Origin: Novosphingobium sp. Rr 2-17
Lineage (GTDB): Bacteria; Pseudomonadota; Alphaproteobacteria; Sphingomonadales; Sphingomonadaceae
Direction of reading: 5' to 3'
Assembly: GCF_000272475.1 (NCBI RefSeq)
Contig: NZ_AKFJ01000007.1
Location: forward strand, 1-64,000
Length of the DNA: 64,000 nucleotides
The stretch's first letter is position 1, and every line of letters starts with the position of its first letter. The position numbers and the translations under genes are program-made. A model generated the notes under the pieces. The model had not been told where the DNA came from. It saw only the letters and a program-made list of their open reading frames with translations, and ran no database searches. Shown here piece by piece: positions 9,169 through 18,542 of the stretch.

Positions 9169-9187
9169 ACTGCATCCCTAAAGCCGA

Positions 9188-9706
9188 TCAGCTTCCGTTC
9201 GGGCCAGGGCCGCTGCCCGCGGTATTGCTGCCTTGGCCTCCGCCAGTGCTCATGCCGGCAGCACCAACCGAGCCGATATTGCCGAACAGATCTTCCAGCA
9301 GGCTGCGATGGCGACCGAGCGTCGGGGTTTCGTGCCCGTCGGCGTTGATTCGCGCGACTTGCTCCATTCCACGCTTGTCGATGCCCACGACGTTACCTGC
9401 GGGATCGAAACGAACACGCAGCAGGGTCTGGCTTTCGGTGCGGGCACTGCGCAGCGGCGGCGTTTTGATGACTTGCGAGAGGTAGTACCAGTCCTTCTGG
9501 CCGAACTGGCTTTCGAAGGTGGGACGGCCCAGCGTCTTTTCCACCGAGGTGCGGTTATCAATGCCGGGCTGGACCGAATCAATCAGAGTCACGTCCACCA
9601 GGTAGCCGCGATGGTCCCGGATTGACGTGCAGCCGCCCAGCAGCGCCGCCATCGCGAGGGCAGTGCCCGCCGCCGCGACCTTGAGACCAACCTTGCGCAT
9701 TTTCAT
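9188..9706 (-). CDS. bamE: BamE, outer-membrane assembly lipoprotein
   Basis: A 172-residue lipoprotein of the SmpA/OmlA family, a subunit of the BAM complex that inserts beta-barrel proteins into the outer membrane. It has a lipoprotein signal ending in the lipobox LLGGC (Cys at about residue 26), then the conserved BamE fold with SVEKTLGRPTFESQFG and DWYYLSQ. The C-terminal 40 residues are Gly-rich and of low complexity, common in alphaproteobacteria. It sits divergent to the bc1 chaperone gene, an arrangement common in this class. Confidence 0.93.
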   Translation of the reverse strand: MKMRKVGLKVAAAGTALAMAALLGGCTSIRDHRGYLVDVTLIDSVQPGIDNRTSVEKTLGRPTFESQFGQKDWYYLSQVIKTPPLRSARTESQTLLRVRFDPAGNVVGIDKRGMEQVARINADGHETPTLGRHRSLLEDLFGNIGSVGAAGMSTGGGQGSNTAGSGPGPNGS

Positions 9707-9882
9707 ACTCCAGAATCTAGAAGCAAAGCGTACCGGCCATTGCCAGCAGCGCCCTGCTCCATATATCGCACTCGGGCCTTACGGCGCAGCAGCCGCCCGC
9801 GCAATGGGCGTTGGTGGCAACTGGCCTGAATTGCTTCGGCACCCGGATTGCGTCGATGGCTTGAATTACTCCTGAACGAGAG

Positions 9883-10416
9883 GTGTCTGTTCCTTTGTCC
9901 CTGCTCTCCCGCCTGGCTGGCAAGCGGCCTGACCCGCGCGAGGCGGTTCGTCCGCTGTGGCACCGGATGGTGCAGATCGCTCGCGAAAAAGACTGGTACG
10001 CGCAGCTCGGCGTGGCTGACACCGTGCCCGGACGGTTCGACGCAGTGACGTTGGTCATGGCCCTGGTCATGCTGCGGATGGAGGGTGATGCCGGTCTGAT
10101 CGAACCTTCTGCGCGCCTGACGGAACTGTTTGTCGAAGATATGGATGCGCAATTGCGGCAATCGGGCATCGGCGATTTGGTCGTGGGCAAGCACATTGGC
10201 AAGCTGATGGGCGTTCTTGGTGGTCGCATCGCGGCGTTGAAGGAAGCGCTGGCAATCGAAGACGATGGCCCGCTCGTGGCCATGCTGGAACGCAACGTGA
10301 CTTTGATCGACGGAGCCGACAGCGCGCGCCTTGCAGCCGCTGTACGTGACCTTCACCGGCAGATCGGCTTATCGAGTGCCGAGGCACTACTCGCGGGAAA
10401 GATAGAGCGTTTATGA
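9883..10416 (+). CDS. Ubiquinol-cytochrome c chaperone (CBP3 family)
   Basis: A 177-residue protein of the Ubiq_cyt_C_chap family, related to mitochondrial Cbp3/UQCC1, which helps cytochrome b assemble into the bc1 complex. Family segments are visible: WYAQLGVADTVPGRFD, MRMEGD and the VVGKHIGKLMGVLGGR block near residues 100-115. The start is GTG at 9883. Its last bases overlap the ATG of the DUF177 gene. The bamE / chaperone / DUF177 order is widely conserved in alphaproteobacteria, though the reason is not known. Confidence 0.9.
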   Translation: MSVPLSLLSRLAGKRPDPREAVRPLWHRMVQIAREKDWYAQLGVADTVPGRFDAVTLVMALVMLRMEGDAGLIEPSARLTELFVEDMDAQLRQSGIGDLVVGKHIGKLMGVLGGRIAALKEALAIEDDGPLVAMLERNVTLIDGADSARLAAAVRDLHRQIGLSSAEALLAGKIERL

Positions 10417-10970
10417 CCCCCCCATCGATACCGCCCCTCGCCCCGCCCGAGTTCTCGCGCCCGTTCGATGTACGCCAGGCAGATCGTAAACGAGCTGTGT
10501 TGGAACCGACAAAGGCTGAGCGTGCTGCCCTCGCCACCCGGTTCGGCATTGTTCGGATCGACAAGCTGGTCGCCGATATCGAACTTACACTACAGCAACG
10601 CGCGGGGGCAGCGCAGGTGGAAGCGCACGGCACTCTGAAAGCGGAAATCGTTCAATCTTGCGCCGTGTCAGCCGAAGACCTGCCCGTCAGTATCGACGAA
10701 CCGCTGTTCTTCCGCTTCATCCCGGAAAGGGCAATGGTTCACGCGCCCGACGAAGAGATCGAGCTGGATGCCGACGCTTGCGACGAAATCGAGTACGCCG
10801 GTGCCCACATCGACTTAGGTGAGGCCGTGGCGCAGAGCCTGGCGCTGGCGATCGATCCGTTCCTTACCGGACCGGATGCCGACGCGGCGCGGATCGCTGC
10901 CGGGATCGGCGCGCCCGATGAACACGGTCCCTTCGCCGCGCTCAAATCCCTGAAGCTGGGTAAAGACTAG
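10413..10970 (+). CDS. DUF177 (YceD) protein
   Basis: A 185-residue member of DUF177/YceD, a family linked to 23S rRNA accumulation and usually found near rpmF and fatty-acid genes in other bacteria. Here rpmF and plsX do not follow. Recognisable parts are the Cys-containing QSCAVSAEDLPVSIDEP strand and the acidic HAPDEEIELDAD stretch. The ATG overlaps the preceding stop (ATGA), so it is coupled to the bc1 chaperone gene. The first 25 residues are Pro-rich and probably disordered. Confidence 0.88.
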   Translation: MTPPSIPPLAPPEFSRPFDVRQADRKRAVLEPTKAERAALATRFGIVRIDKLVADIELTLQQRAGAAQVEAHGTLKAEIVQSCAVSAEDLPVSIDEPLFFRFIPERAMVHAPDEEIELDADACDEIEYAGAHIDLGEAVAQSLALAIDPFLTGPDADAARIAAGIGAPDEHGPFAALKSLKLGKD

Positions 10971-11044
10971 GCGAACTCGCCGTCGCTTGCCCTATTGCGG
11001 CATGACTGTCATAGGCGCCGCCCCGCACTCCAAGGACACTTCCC

Positions 11045-12343
11045 ATGCCCAACGGCAGCGCCGGTATAGACTTCGGCACCACCAATTCGGTCGTTGCGCT
11101 CTCCGGGGCCGATCAAGCCGCCTCGATGGTCGAATTCGCTGCCCCCAATGGGGTGGACTCCGTGTTCCGCTCCGCCTTGTGCTTCTGGCAGGATGAGGCG
11201 CCACGCGGCGCCCTCGCGCACGAGGCCGGCCCTTGGGCAATCGCCGAGTTTCTCGACTTTCCGCAAGGCTCGCGCTTCATCCAGTCGTTCAAGTCGGTTG
11301 CGGCCAATCCGCTGTTCGACGCTGCACCGCTGTTCGAGAAGCGGATGCGGTTCGAGGACTTGGGCCAGGTTTTCCTGCGCCACCTGGTCGAGCATGCTGG
11401 CGATGCACTGGCCGATTTGCCCGAACGCGTGGTCGTGGGAAGGCCGGTGCGCTATGTTGGCGCGCGCCCCGACCCTGCGCTGGCCCGCCAGCGCTACGAC
11501 GCAATGTTCGCCATGCTCGAACGCGAGGTACATTACGTCTACGAGCCGATCGGCGCCGCCTACAGCTTCGCCTCGCGCCTGACCGATCCAGCGACGTTAC
11601 TGGTGGCCGACTTCGGCGGTGGCACCAGCGACTTTTCGGTTGTGCGGGTGGAAGCCCCGGGCGCCACACAGCGGTGCGTGCCGCTGGGCTCGGCGGGCGT
11701 GGGCATAGCCGGGGACCGCTTCGATTTCAGGATCATGGATAAGCTGGTGCTGCCGCAACTCGGCAAGGGCGGCACGTATCGCTCGTTCGACAAAGTGCTG
11801 GAGATTCCCGACGGCCATTTCACCGATTTCGGCGACTGGTCGCGTCTTGCCCTCATGCGCAATCGGCGCACGCTGGAGGAACTGGCGCGGCTGCAGCGCA
11901 GCGCGACTGACAAGGCCGCGATAGGACGGATGATAGCGGTGGTCGAACACGAACTCGGCTATCCCCTCTACGATGCAGTCAGCAGCCTGAAACGGACGCT
12001 GTCAGGCACCGAAGCGGCGATGTTCCGCTTTGAAAGTGAGGATATGTCGATCGAGGCGGAAGTCAGCCGGGGGCAGTTCGAGGACTGGATCGCCCCCGAT
12101 CTTGCCCGCATCGCCGAGACCGTGGACACCGCGCTGACCCGCGCCGGACTGGAAGCGAATGCCATCGACCACGTGTTCCTGACCGGCGGCTCGTCCCTGA
12201 TCCCCGCCGTGCGCGCACTGTTCACGGCGCGCTTTGGCGAAGATCGCATTCGCAGCGGCGGCGAGTTGACGTCGATCGCCCACGGCCTCGCCCTGATCGG
12301 TCAGGAAGCCAATCTCGCGGAATGGACGATGGACGAGGAATAA
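11045..12343 (+). CDS. Hsp70 family protein (YegD-like)
   Basis: A short Hsp70 homologue of 432 residues that consists of the actin-like ATPase domain only. The phosphate-binding loops are clear: GIDFGTTNSVVAL at the N terminus, VADFGGGTSDFSVVRV (about residues 183-198) and FLTGGSSLIPAVR near residue 380. It lacks the substrate-binding and lid domains of DnaK, like Escherichia coli YegD, so it is not expected to be a standard folding chaperone. It is monocistronic, and a GC-rich hairpin separates it from the convergent ssb. Client and role unknown. Confidence 0.9.
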   Translation: MPNGSAGIDFGTTNSVVALSGADQAASMVEFAAPNGVDSVFRSALCFWQDEAPRGALAHEAGPWAIAEFLDFPQGSRFIQSFKSVAANPLFDAAPLFEKRMRFEDLGQVFLRHLVEHAGDALADLPERVVVGRPVRYVGARPDPALARQRYDAMFAMLEREVHYVYEPIGAAYSFASRLTDPATLLVADFGGGTSDFSVVRVEAPGATQRCVPLGSAGVGIAGDRFDFRIMDKLVLPQLGKGGTYRSFDKVLEIPDGHFTDFGDWSRLALMRNRRTLEELARLQRSATDKAAIGRMIAVVEHELGYPLYDAVSSLKRTLSGTEAAMFRFESEDMSIEAEVSRGQFEDWIAPDLARIAETVDTALTRAGLEANAIDHVFLTGGSSLIPAVRALFTARFGEDRIRSGGELTSIAHGLALIGQEANLAEWTMDEE

Positions 12344-12346
12344 CCG

Positions 12347-12374
12347 CGGTCCGGAGGTTTTGCCCCCCGGACCG
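12347..12374. terminator. Hairpin between convergent hsp70 and ssb
   Basis: A perfect 8-bp inverted repeat (CGGTCCGG and CCGGACCG) with a 12-base loop lies directly after the hsp70 stop and before the ssb stop. There is no clear T-run on either side, so it is a probable shared transcription end rather than a textbook intrinsic terminator. Confidence 0.5.
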
Positions 12375-12388
12375 TTGGCCGGTTAAGA

Positions 12389-12943
12389 TCAAAACGGGAT
12401 GTCGTCGTCCAGGTCGTCGCCGAAGCCGCCACCGCTGGAAGAACCGCCAGTCGACGAGCCGCCCGTCCGGCCCCAATCGCCACCACCGCTCGAGCTTCCG
12501 CCCGAGGCACCGCCCCATTCGTCGCCGCCCGAACGCTGGCCGCCACCCGAGCGAGCACCGCCCGAACCGCCACCGCCGCCGCCGCCGCCCGGCGCACCGT
12601 CGAGCATGGTCAGGACGCCGCCGATGCCACCTACCGACACTTCGGTCGAATAGCGGTCGTTGCCCGACTGGTCCTGCCACTTGCGGGTCCGCAACTGCCC
12701 TTCGATGTAGACCTTGCTGCCCTTACGCAGGAACCGCTCGGCCACGCCGACCAGGCCATCGCCATTGATGACGACGGTGTGCCACTCGGTGCGCTCCTTG
12801 CGCTCGCCAGTGGCGCGGTCTTTCCAGTTTTCGGACGTGGCGATACGGATGTTGGCGATCCGACCGCCGTTCTGGAACGATTTCACTTCCGGATCGGCCC
12901 CCAGGTTGCCGATGAGAATCACCTTGTTGACGCTGCCTGCCAT
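12389..12943 (-). CDS. ssb: Single-stranded DNA-binding protein SSB
   Basis: A 184-residue SSB. The OB-fold (about residues 1-110) starts [18 protein letters not shown] and contains [14 protein letters not shown] long Gly/Ser-rich tail follows (about 118-175), with the acidic tip DDDIPF that binds partner proteins in replication and repair. The tail is longer and more repetitive than in enteric bacteria. In many alphaproteobacteria ssb is divergent from uvrA; here the upstream neighbour is feoB on the same strand, 95 bases away, and I see no clear SOS box. Confidence 0.97.
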   Translation of the reverse strand: MAGSVNKVILIGNLGADPEVKSFQNGGRIANIRIATSENWKDRATGERKERTEWHTVVINGDGLVGVAERFLRKGSKVYIEGQLRTRKWQDQSGNDRYSTEVSVGGIGGVLTMLDGAPGGGGGGGGSGGARSGGGQRSGGDEWGGASGGSSSGGGDWGRTGGSSTGGSSSGGGFGDDLDDDIPF

Positions 12944-13038
12944 CAGAATCGCTTTCTATTGGAATTTGGCGCACGGGGTAGCGCAACCACGGGACCGGAA
13001 TCGAGTCTGACCCACGGCTTTTGCCGGATTGTATGTAG

Positions 13039-14883
13039 CTACAGCCCTGCTGCAGTGGCGAGCCAGAACGTGGCTCCTGCAGCCACATAAGCGATGCCGA
13101 ACAAGTAGGCGAGCATGAAGGCCGGCCACTTCCAGCCGTTGGTCTCACGCCGGGTGACCGCGATGGTCGACATGCATTGCGGCGCGAAGACGAACCAGGC
13201 GAGGAACGCCAGCGCCATCGGCAGGGTCCAGCGGTGCTTCAACTGGTCGCCGAGTTCGGTGGCCTGCTGATCCTCGTTGTCGCCCGCATCCACGGCATAA
13301 GTCGTCGCGAGCGCTGACACCGCGACTTCGCGCGCGGCCATCGCCGGAATCAGTGCCAGCGCCATGTTCCGATTGAAGCCGATCGGTTCCACGACCACCG
13401 CTAGGCCATTGGCGAGCTTGCCCGCGATCGAGGCGTTGACCTGGCTTTCGCCCGGCGCGGCCTTGGGGAAGTTGAGCAACACCCACAGCACCACGGTGAC
13501 CGTGAAGATGATCGTGCCAGCCCGGCGCAGGAAAATCCAGGCGCGCTGCCACAGGCCGATCGCCATGTCCTTCAGCCGGGGCATCTGGTACTTGGGCAGT
13601 TCCATAATAAAGCCCGAAGCGGCGCCTTTGGTGATCGTCAGCCGCAGGATCAGCGCGACTACGATCGCACCGACAATTCCGGCAATGAATAGCGCGAACA
13701 ATACCAGGCCCTGCAGCCCAATGCCCCAGCCGACGGTAATGTTCGGGATGAAGGCGCCGATAATGACGGTATAAACCGGCATTCGCGCCGAGCACGTCAT
13801 CATCGGGGCGATCAGGATCGTCGTCAGCCGGTCCTTGGGATCAGTGATCGAACGGGTCGCCATGATGCCCGGAATGGCGCAGGCAAAGCTGGACAGCAGC
13901 GGAATGAAGCTGCGCCCCGAAAGGCCGACGAAAGCCATCAGCCGGTCCATCACGAACGCCGCGCGCGCCATATAGCCCGATGCTTCGAGCGCAAGGATGA
14001 AGGCGAACAGGATGAGGATCTGCGGGAGAAACACCACCACCGCTCCCACACCGGCGATGACGCCATCGGTCAGCAAATCGCGGAACAGCCCATCGGGCAA
14101 CGCCGCCTTTACCGCATCGTGCAGCGCGCCAACGGCAGCGTCGAGCCCATCGGCGAACGGCGTCGCCCAGGCGAACACGGCCTGGAATACCACGAACAGG
14201 ATCGCCACCATGATGAGGAAGCCGAGCCAGGGATGCAGCAGCACGCGGTCCAACTTGGCGTGGAGACGGTGGCGCTTCGATTCGGAAAGGATCGCCGCAT
14301 CGGCCATGGCATGCGCGGCAACGCGGCGTTCCGTAGCACCCAAGTCGGTCAGTCCAGGTCCGGGATGGCGCGCCTGCGCAGACGCGATCGCCTCGGCCAG
14401 TTCGGAGAGACCCCGGCGGCGCACGGCAACGGTGGGGATGACGGGAACGCCCAGTTCCTCGGCCAGAACGTCGGCATCCAGCACTAGTCCGTCACGCTCG
14501 GCCAGATCGACCATGTTGAGCGCAATGACGGTCGGCTTGCCTAGCGCCAGCAGTTCCTGCGCAAAAACGAGGTGCTGTTCCAGGTTCGACGCATCAAGGA
14601 CGATCACCAGCACGTCCGGCGCGGGCTCGCCCGGGAAGTCGCCGGCAATGACCTTGGCGGTCACTTCCTCGTCCGGGCTGGTGGGATCGAGCCCGCAAGC
14701 GCCGGGAAGATCGGTCATCTCGATCGGCTCGCCGGTGGGCAGCACGAACCGCCCGGACTTACGCTCAACGGTGACGCCTGCGTAATTGGCGATCTTCTGG
14801 CGCGCGCCGGTCAGGGCGTTGAACAGCGCGCTCTTGCCAGCATTGGGATTGCCGACCAGCGCGACCTTTCGTTGCCGGCTCAT
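13039..14883 (-). CDS. feoB: FeoB, ferrous iron transporter
   Basis: A 614-residue inner-membrane Fe(II) uptake protein. The N-terminal G domain has GNPNAGKSALFN (G1), DLPG (G3) and NMVDLAERDG (G4), followed by a helical GDI region and about eight to ten membrane segments with the conserved core LSSFACAIPGIMATR and SARMPVYT. Its ATG overlaps the feoA stop. No feoC is present, which is usual outside the gammaproteobacteria. Expression is probably iron-controlled through the Fur-like box upstream of feoA. Confidence 0.97.
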   Translation of the reverse strand: MSRQRKVALVGNPNAGKSALFNALTGARQKIANYAGVTVERKSGRFVLPTGEPIEMTDLPGACGLDPTSPDEEVTAKVIAGDFPGEPAPDVLVIVLDASNLEQHLVFAQELLALGKPTVIALNMVDLAERDGLVLDADVLAEELGVPVIPTVAVRRRGLSELAEAIASAQARHPGPGLTDLGATERRVAAHAMADAAILSESKRHRLHAKLDRVLLHPWLGFLIMVAILFVVFQAVFAWATPFADGLDAAVGALHDAVKAALPDGLFRDLLTDGVIAGVGAVVVFLPQILILFAFILALEASGYMARAAFVMDRLMAFVGLSGRSFIPLLSSFACAIPGIMATRSITDPKDRLTTILIAPMMTCSARMPVYTVIIGAFIPNITVGWGIGLQGLVLFALFIAGIVGAIVVALILRLTITKGAASGFIMELPKYQMPRLKDMAIGLWQRAWIFLRRAGTIIFTVTVVLWVLLNFPKAAPGESQVNASIAGKLANGLAVVVEPIGFNRNMALALIPAMAAREVAVSALATTYAVDAGDNEDQQATELGDQLKHRWTLPMALAFLAWFVFAPQCMSTIAVTRRETNGWKWPAFMLAYLFGIAYVAAGATFWLATAAGL

Positions 14884-15134
14884 AGTGCCGTCGTCTCCAA
14901 AGCTTCGACTTCCATCGCGGCGGCGTGAGCGCGGCGCACCGCAACCGTCATGCGGCCAACGGTGATCGCGATCGGATCGCGCCAGATCAATATTCCGCGA
15001 TGGGCGACGGTGATCTTGGCGCCTTCTTCAAGCCCCAGCGCCCGCAAGCGTCGAGCCTCTTCCGGAACGAGCGCGTCCCAGTCCACGGTGACGATCCGAG
15101 CGATCCGTCCGATGGGAAGCAGATCAAGTTTCAT
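14880..15134 (-). CDS. feoA: FeoA, ferrous iron transport accessory
   Basis: An 84-residue SH3-like cytoplasmic protein needed for FeoB function. It has the family core with a basic EEARRLRALGLEEGAKITVAHRG region and ends VRRAHAAAMEVEAL. It is the first gene of a two-gene feoAB operon; stop and start overlap as ATGA. The promoter region of 100 bases upstream carries a 19-bp Fur-like motif 30 bases before its ATG. Confidence 0.94.
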   Translation of the reverse strand: MKLDLLPIGRIARIVTVDWDALVPEEARRLRALGLEEGAKITVAHRGILIWRDPIAITVGRMTVAVRRAHAAAMEVEALETTAL

Positions 15135-15163
15135 GGGAAGCGCGCTGCCAGATCACGGCGGCA

Positions 15164-15182
15164 ATTGCAACTTATTCGCAAT
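15164..15182 (-). promoter_or_regulatory. Fur-like box upstream of feoAB
   Basis: The plus-strand sequence ATTGCAACTTATTCGCAAT is an imperfect 7-1-7 inverted repeat located 30-48 bases before the feoA ATG. It shares twelve fixed positions with sites before the siderophore receptor (40191-40209) and before tonB (43785-43803), including TCGCAAT at one end. That shared occurrence at three iron genes points to Fur; a different iron regulator cannot be excluded. Confidence 0.68.
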
Positions 15183-15234
15183 AGCCGCCTCGCGGTTTCA
15201 CTGTTCACCAGCAAAGCGTCGTTCCAGCTAGACC

Positions 15235-15915
15235 TTACCGGGCGGGATAGCGCAGCCGACCCAACAAGCGTGTCATGCTAAAACGTTCCGCATCGGGCCG
15301 AAGAAGCTGCGCCTTGGCCTTTTCAAAGCGCATGATCCCATCGATCCGCCGATCGAGGAAGGCGTGGGTATCCGCCTTGCCCTCACTGGTATCCTTGGCG
15401 AACACGTGAAGCGTAGCCGCGTAAATACCGCTCAAGATCGCGCGCTTGGTGTAATGGTTGTAGTCGGTCGCTTTGTCGCCCGCGAGCCGCCACATCGCAT
15501 CGGCACTGCGCCAACCGAGGCGCGCCGTGGCAGCCAGGTTCTGCGGCATGGCCATAATCGACAGCGCCCGCGAAAGCGCCTCTTCCCGGCCAGCAACCAC
15601 ATCGAGCCGCGCCAAGATCAAGCGGCTGATCCGCTGGCGGATCGGCAACGTGGCCAGCGTGGTGGCAGGCAGTGCCTTTGCCATCTGGACATCGACATGG
15701 CTGATCCAGGCGGCGATCATGGCCATCGGGCCGTCCCTGAACGCATAGGCAGCCAGTTCCGGATCGATGCCGGTGTCTTTCGCTGCCTGGGCCACGGCCT
15801 GCGCGCTCCAGCCATCAAAGGCGGCGGCATCGGCGATGGCTGCGGCCAAACGAATACGCAGGTCGTCGAGCGTTTCAGCTGACGAATCGACCGCGCTCGT
15901 CACCATACTTGTCAT
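15235..15915 (-). CDS. COQ9 family ubiquinone biosynthesis protein
   Basis: A 226-residue protein with the TetR-like fold of COQ9, a lipid-binding protein that presents ubiquinone precursors to the hydroxylase COQ7. Family marks are DGWSAQAVAQAAKDTGID, the WRSADAMWRLAGDKATDYNHYTKR block and the KRAILSGIYAATL helix. It is typical of alphaproteobacteria and mitochondria. The ATG overlaps the stop of the upstream ankyrin gene (ATGA). An internal ATG four codons in is an equally good start. Confidence 0.9.
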   Translation of the reverse strand: MTSMVTSAVDSSAETLDDLRIRLAAAIADAAAFDGWSAQAVAQAAKDTGIDPELAAYAFRDGPMAMIAAWISHVDVQMAKALPATTLATLPIRQRISRLILARLDVVAGREEALSRALSIMAMPQNLAATARLGWRSADAMWRLAGDKATDYNHYTKRAILSGIYAATLHVFAKDTSEGKADTHAFLDRRIDGIMRFEKAKAQLLRPDAERFSMTRLLGRLRYPAR

Positions 15916-16532
15916 AGAGTTGGTCCATAAACGGACTTGGGCTTGGCCTTCACCGGGTTCTTTTTGACGTAACCATCGATGACCGAAACCAGCGAGGGTC
16001 CGCCACCTTCGATCGAGGCGTAATCGCGGGCGCTACGACCGGAATTGTCAGCGCGATCGGGGTTGGCGCCGGATTGCAGCAGCATTTTTATCAGCGTCGT
16101 GTCCTTGCGATGAACCGCAAAGATCAGCGGTGTTTCACCGGCATTGTTGACCGGATCGGGCGAAGCACCCTGGTTCAAGAGCAGTTCGGCTCCTTCGCGC
16201 CATCCCAGGTTTACGGCGATCTCCAGCGCGGTTCGACCGCGATCGTCAGCCACGTCCAATTTCGCGCCCTTGGCGATGAGGTAGCCCAGCCACGTCGTAT
16301 CCCGCCGCGCAGTGACGATCTGGAGCGCGGTTTCGCCCGTGCTATTGTCCTTGGTATTGATGATCTGAGAACTGCCGCCGTCCAGCGCTTTCTCCACCTT
16401 CTCGCCGTCCTTTTTCTTGACCGCGTCAAGGAACTTGTACCCGTCCGAGAAATCGGCGTGGGCGGGGCCCGACACTGTTAGACCAAGCGCAAGAATGGGG
16501 AGGATGGCTTTGCGGAGCGCCTTGTTGAACAC
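15912..16532 (-). CDS. Secreted ankyrin-repeat protein
   Basis: A 206-residue protein with a Sec signal peptide (hydrophobic ILPILALGLTV, cleavage after AHA) followed by about four ankyrin repeats, recognisable as TGETALQIVTAR, RGRTALEIAVNLGWREGAELLL, AGETPLIFAVHRKDTTLIKMLL and SGRSARDYA. It should bind a protein partner in the periplasm. I chose GTG at 16532 because AAGGAAG lies about six bases upstream; an ATG six codons earlier (16550) is possible. A longer frame upstream only mirrors the SCO gene. Its stop overlaps the COQ9 start, so the two are coupled, though a functional link is not obvious. Confidence 0.83.
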   Translation of the reverse strand: MFNKALRKAILPILALGLTVSGPAHADFSDGYKFLDAVKKKDGEKVEKALDGGSSQIINTKDNSTGETALQIVTARRDTTWLGYLIAKGAKLDVADDRGRTALEIAVNLGWREGAELLLNQGASPDPVNNAGETPLIFAVHRKDTTLIKMLLQSGANPDRADNSGRSARDYASIEGGGPSLVSVIDGYVKKNPVKAKPKSVYGPTL

Positions 16533-16610
16533 GTGAACTTCCTTCTGCATGTGTCGACCCGAGGCGCGTTTCCGCCGCAATGCGCCTTGCGCCCAGCGGT
16601 CTAGCAGAGC

Positions 16611-17249
16611 ATGAACCGCCGCGCCATGACCTACCTTCGCCCTGCCCCCTTCCGCACGCTCGCCGCCTTCACTGCCCTCGCGCTGGGGCTTGGCCTGGCT
16701 GCCTGCAACGCGCAGCCGGGCGAGCGCCCGCCGCTGGAAGGCGCCAGCATCGGCGGGCCGTTCACGTTGATGGATAAGGCCGGAAAAACCGTAACCTGGG
16801 ACCAGTTCAAGGGCCGCTGGCGCCTGGTCTACTTCGGCTATACCTACTGCCCGGACGCTTGCCCGCTTGATATGCAGGCCTTGATGGCCGGGTTCGCCGG
16901 CTTCGCGAAAGCCCACCCTGACCTGGCCGCCAAAGTGCAGCCGATCTTCATCACGATCGATCCGGTGCGCGACACGCCGCAGGTCGTCGGCCAGTGGACC
17001 GCCGCGTTCAGCCCGCGCTTGCTGGGCCTTACCGGTACGCCTGACCAGGTTGCCAAGGCTGCCAAGGCGTTCGCCGTTTACTACAAGAAAGGCGAGGCCC
17101 TGCCCGGTGGTGGCTACCTGATGGACCATTCGCGCACTGCGTTCCTGATGGACCCGGACGGCAAGCCGATCGCGATGCTACTGCCGGTCGAGCAAGGCGC
17201 TGATCCGCGCGAAGCGATTGCCGCCGAACTTGCGAAATGGGTGAAGTGA
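16611..17249 (+). CDS. SCO family copper chaperone/thioredoxin-like lipoprotein
   Basis: A 212-residue membrane-anchored Sco1/SenC protein that delivers copper to, or reduces thiols of, cytochrome c oxidase CuA. It has a lipoprotein signal with LAAC lipobox, the copper ligands in CPDAC (about residues 84-88) and a third ligand histidine in [14 protein letters not shown]. Length and order match the family. A second ATG at 16626 is an alternative start. The YcgN gene overlaps its 3' end by 13 bases. Confidence 0.94.
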   Translation: MNRRAMTYLRPAPFRTLAAFTALALGLGLAACNAQPGERPPLEGASIGGPFTLMDKAGKTVTWDQFKGRWRLVYFGYTYCPDACPLDMQALMAGFAGFAKAHPDLAAKVQPIFITIDPVRDTPQVVGQWTAAFSPRLLGLTGTPDQVAKAAKAFAVYYKKGEALPGGGYLMDHSRTAFLMDPDGKPIAMLLPVEQGADPREAIAAELAKWVK

Positions 17250-17776
17250 GCCCGCCGCCCCCTCCGCGCGAAAAGCCCTTCTGGGAGCGCCCTCTCGACC
17301 AGCTCAGTCGCACCGAATGGGAAGCGCTGTGCGATGGCTGCGGCCAGTGCTGCCTGCACAAGGTGGAGGACGAGGATACCGGCGACATCTATCACACCAA
17401 CGTCGCCTGCAAGCTGCTGAACCTTAAGACCGCGCAGTGCAGCGACTATGCCAACCGCCGCAGCTTCGTGCCCGACTGCATCCGGTTGACGCCCGAGAAA
17501 GCCGGCGCTCTCAATTGGTTACCCCCAAGCTGCGCCTATCGCCTGCGCGCGGATGGCGATCCCCTGCCCGATTGGCACTACTTGGTCAGCGGCAGCCGCG
17601 AGACCGTGCACGAGGCGGGCATCTCGGTCGCAGGAAAAGTCATCTCCGAAACCATCGCCGGGCCGCTCGAAAACCATATCGTCTGGCCCTACGGTGAGGA
17701 CGAGGATAATGACGCCGATTGGGACGACGACGATTCCGACCCGTGGGACGTCGCCCCCACCGAAACGAAGGCATAA
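17237..17776 (+). CDS. YcgN family cysteine-cluster protein
   Basis: A 179-residue UPF0260/YcgN protein. The conserved cysteines, which probably hold a metal or cluster, are in [14 protein letters not shown] (residues about 34-47), [19 protein letters not shown] and PDCIRL, followed by [12 protein letters not shown]. The last 40 residues are very acidic ([15 protein letters not shown]), longer than in many homologues. It starts inside the end of the SCO gene. Function unknown. Confidence 0.92.
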   Translation: MGEVSPPPPPREKPFWERPLDQLSRTEWEALCDGCGQCCLHKVEDEDTGDIYHTNVACKLLNLKTAQCSDYANRRSFVPDCIRLTPEKAGALNWLPPSCAYRLRADGDPLPDWHYLVSGSRETVHEAGISVAGKVISETIAGPLENHIVWPYGEDEDNDADWDDDDSDPWDVAPTETKA

Positions 17777-17783
17777 AGCCGCC

Positions 17784-18509
17784 GTGCTCGACTGGCTGCG
17801 ACGCGATCCCCGGCAGGAGCCAGAGGTGGAAGTCGCCGGGCAGCGCCTTCCCGTGGTCATCCGTCGCCTCGAACGAGCGCGGCGCATGACCATGCGGCTA
17901 TCGCCGGACGGTCGCGAGGTGCGGATCTCGATCCCGCACTGGACCCGCAGCGCAGAGGCGCTGGCCTTTGCCGAAGGACGCCGCGATTGGCTGGCACGCC
18001 AGCTTTCCACCCTGCCCGCCGCCGGGCCGATGGGTAACGGCAGCACGCTGACGTTCCGGGGCGAACCGCTCATCGTCACGCATGATCCGGAAGCGGCCCG
18101 TAAACCTTTGATTTCTGAAGGATGCCTGATCCTTGGCGGCCAACCGACCTCGCTGGCGCCGCGCCTGCAGCGCTGGCTCCAAGCCGAAGGGCGGGAGCTG
18201 CTGAGCGCGGATCTGGCCGAATATTGTTTGCGCGCGGAGCAGCCTTGCCCGCCGCTTTCGTTGTCGAGCGCGCGGCGGCGCTGGGGTTCTTGCGCCCACG
18301 ATGGTGCGATCAGGATCAACTGGCGCCTCGTGATGGCGCCTGATTTCGTGCGCCGATCGGTGGTCGCGCACGAGGTCGCGCACTTGCTTCACTTCGACCA
18401 TTCGCCGGCATTTCACCATTGCCTGAAGACCATTTTCGAAGGCTCGATCCACGAGGCCAACCGCTGGCTCAAGGCGCACGGACGTTCGCTCTATGTGCCG
18501 TTCGGGTAG
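17784..18509 (+). CDS. YgjP-type M48-like metallopeptidase
   Basis: A 241-residue protein of the YgjP/DUF45 (WLM-like) metallopeptidase family. The zinc motif HEVAH is at VVAHEVAHLLHFDHS, with a third histidine in FHHCL; RRRWGSCAHDGAIRINWRL is the usual block before it. The physiological substrate of this family is unknown. The start is GTG at 17784, seven bases after the YcgN stop; a longer frame reaches back to 17553 but only mirrors the YcgN gene. Confidence 0.88.
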   Translation: MLDWLRRDPRQEPEVEVAGQRLPVVIRRLERARRMTMRLSPDGREVRISIPHWTRSAEALAFAEGRRDWLARQLSTLPAAGPMGNGSTLTFRGEPLIVTHDPEAARKPLISEGCLILGGQPTSLAPRLQRWLQAEGRELLSADLAEYCLRAEQPCPPLSLSSARRRWGSCAHDGAIRINWRLVMAPDFVRRSVVAHEVAHLLHFDHSPAFHHCLKTIFEGSIHEANRWLKAHGRSLYVPFG

Positions 18510-18542
18510 CTTTAAGTGTCGATAAGGCGTAGATAACGCGAC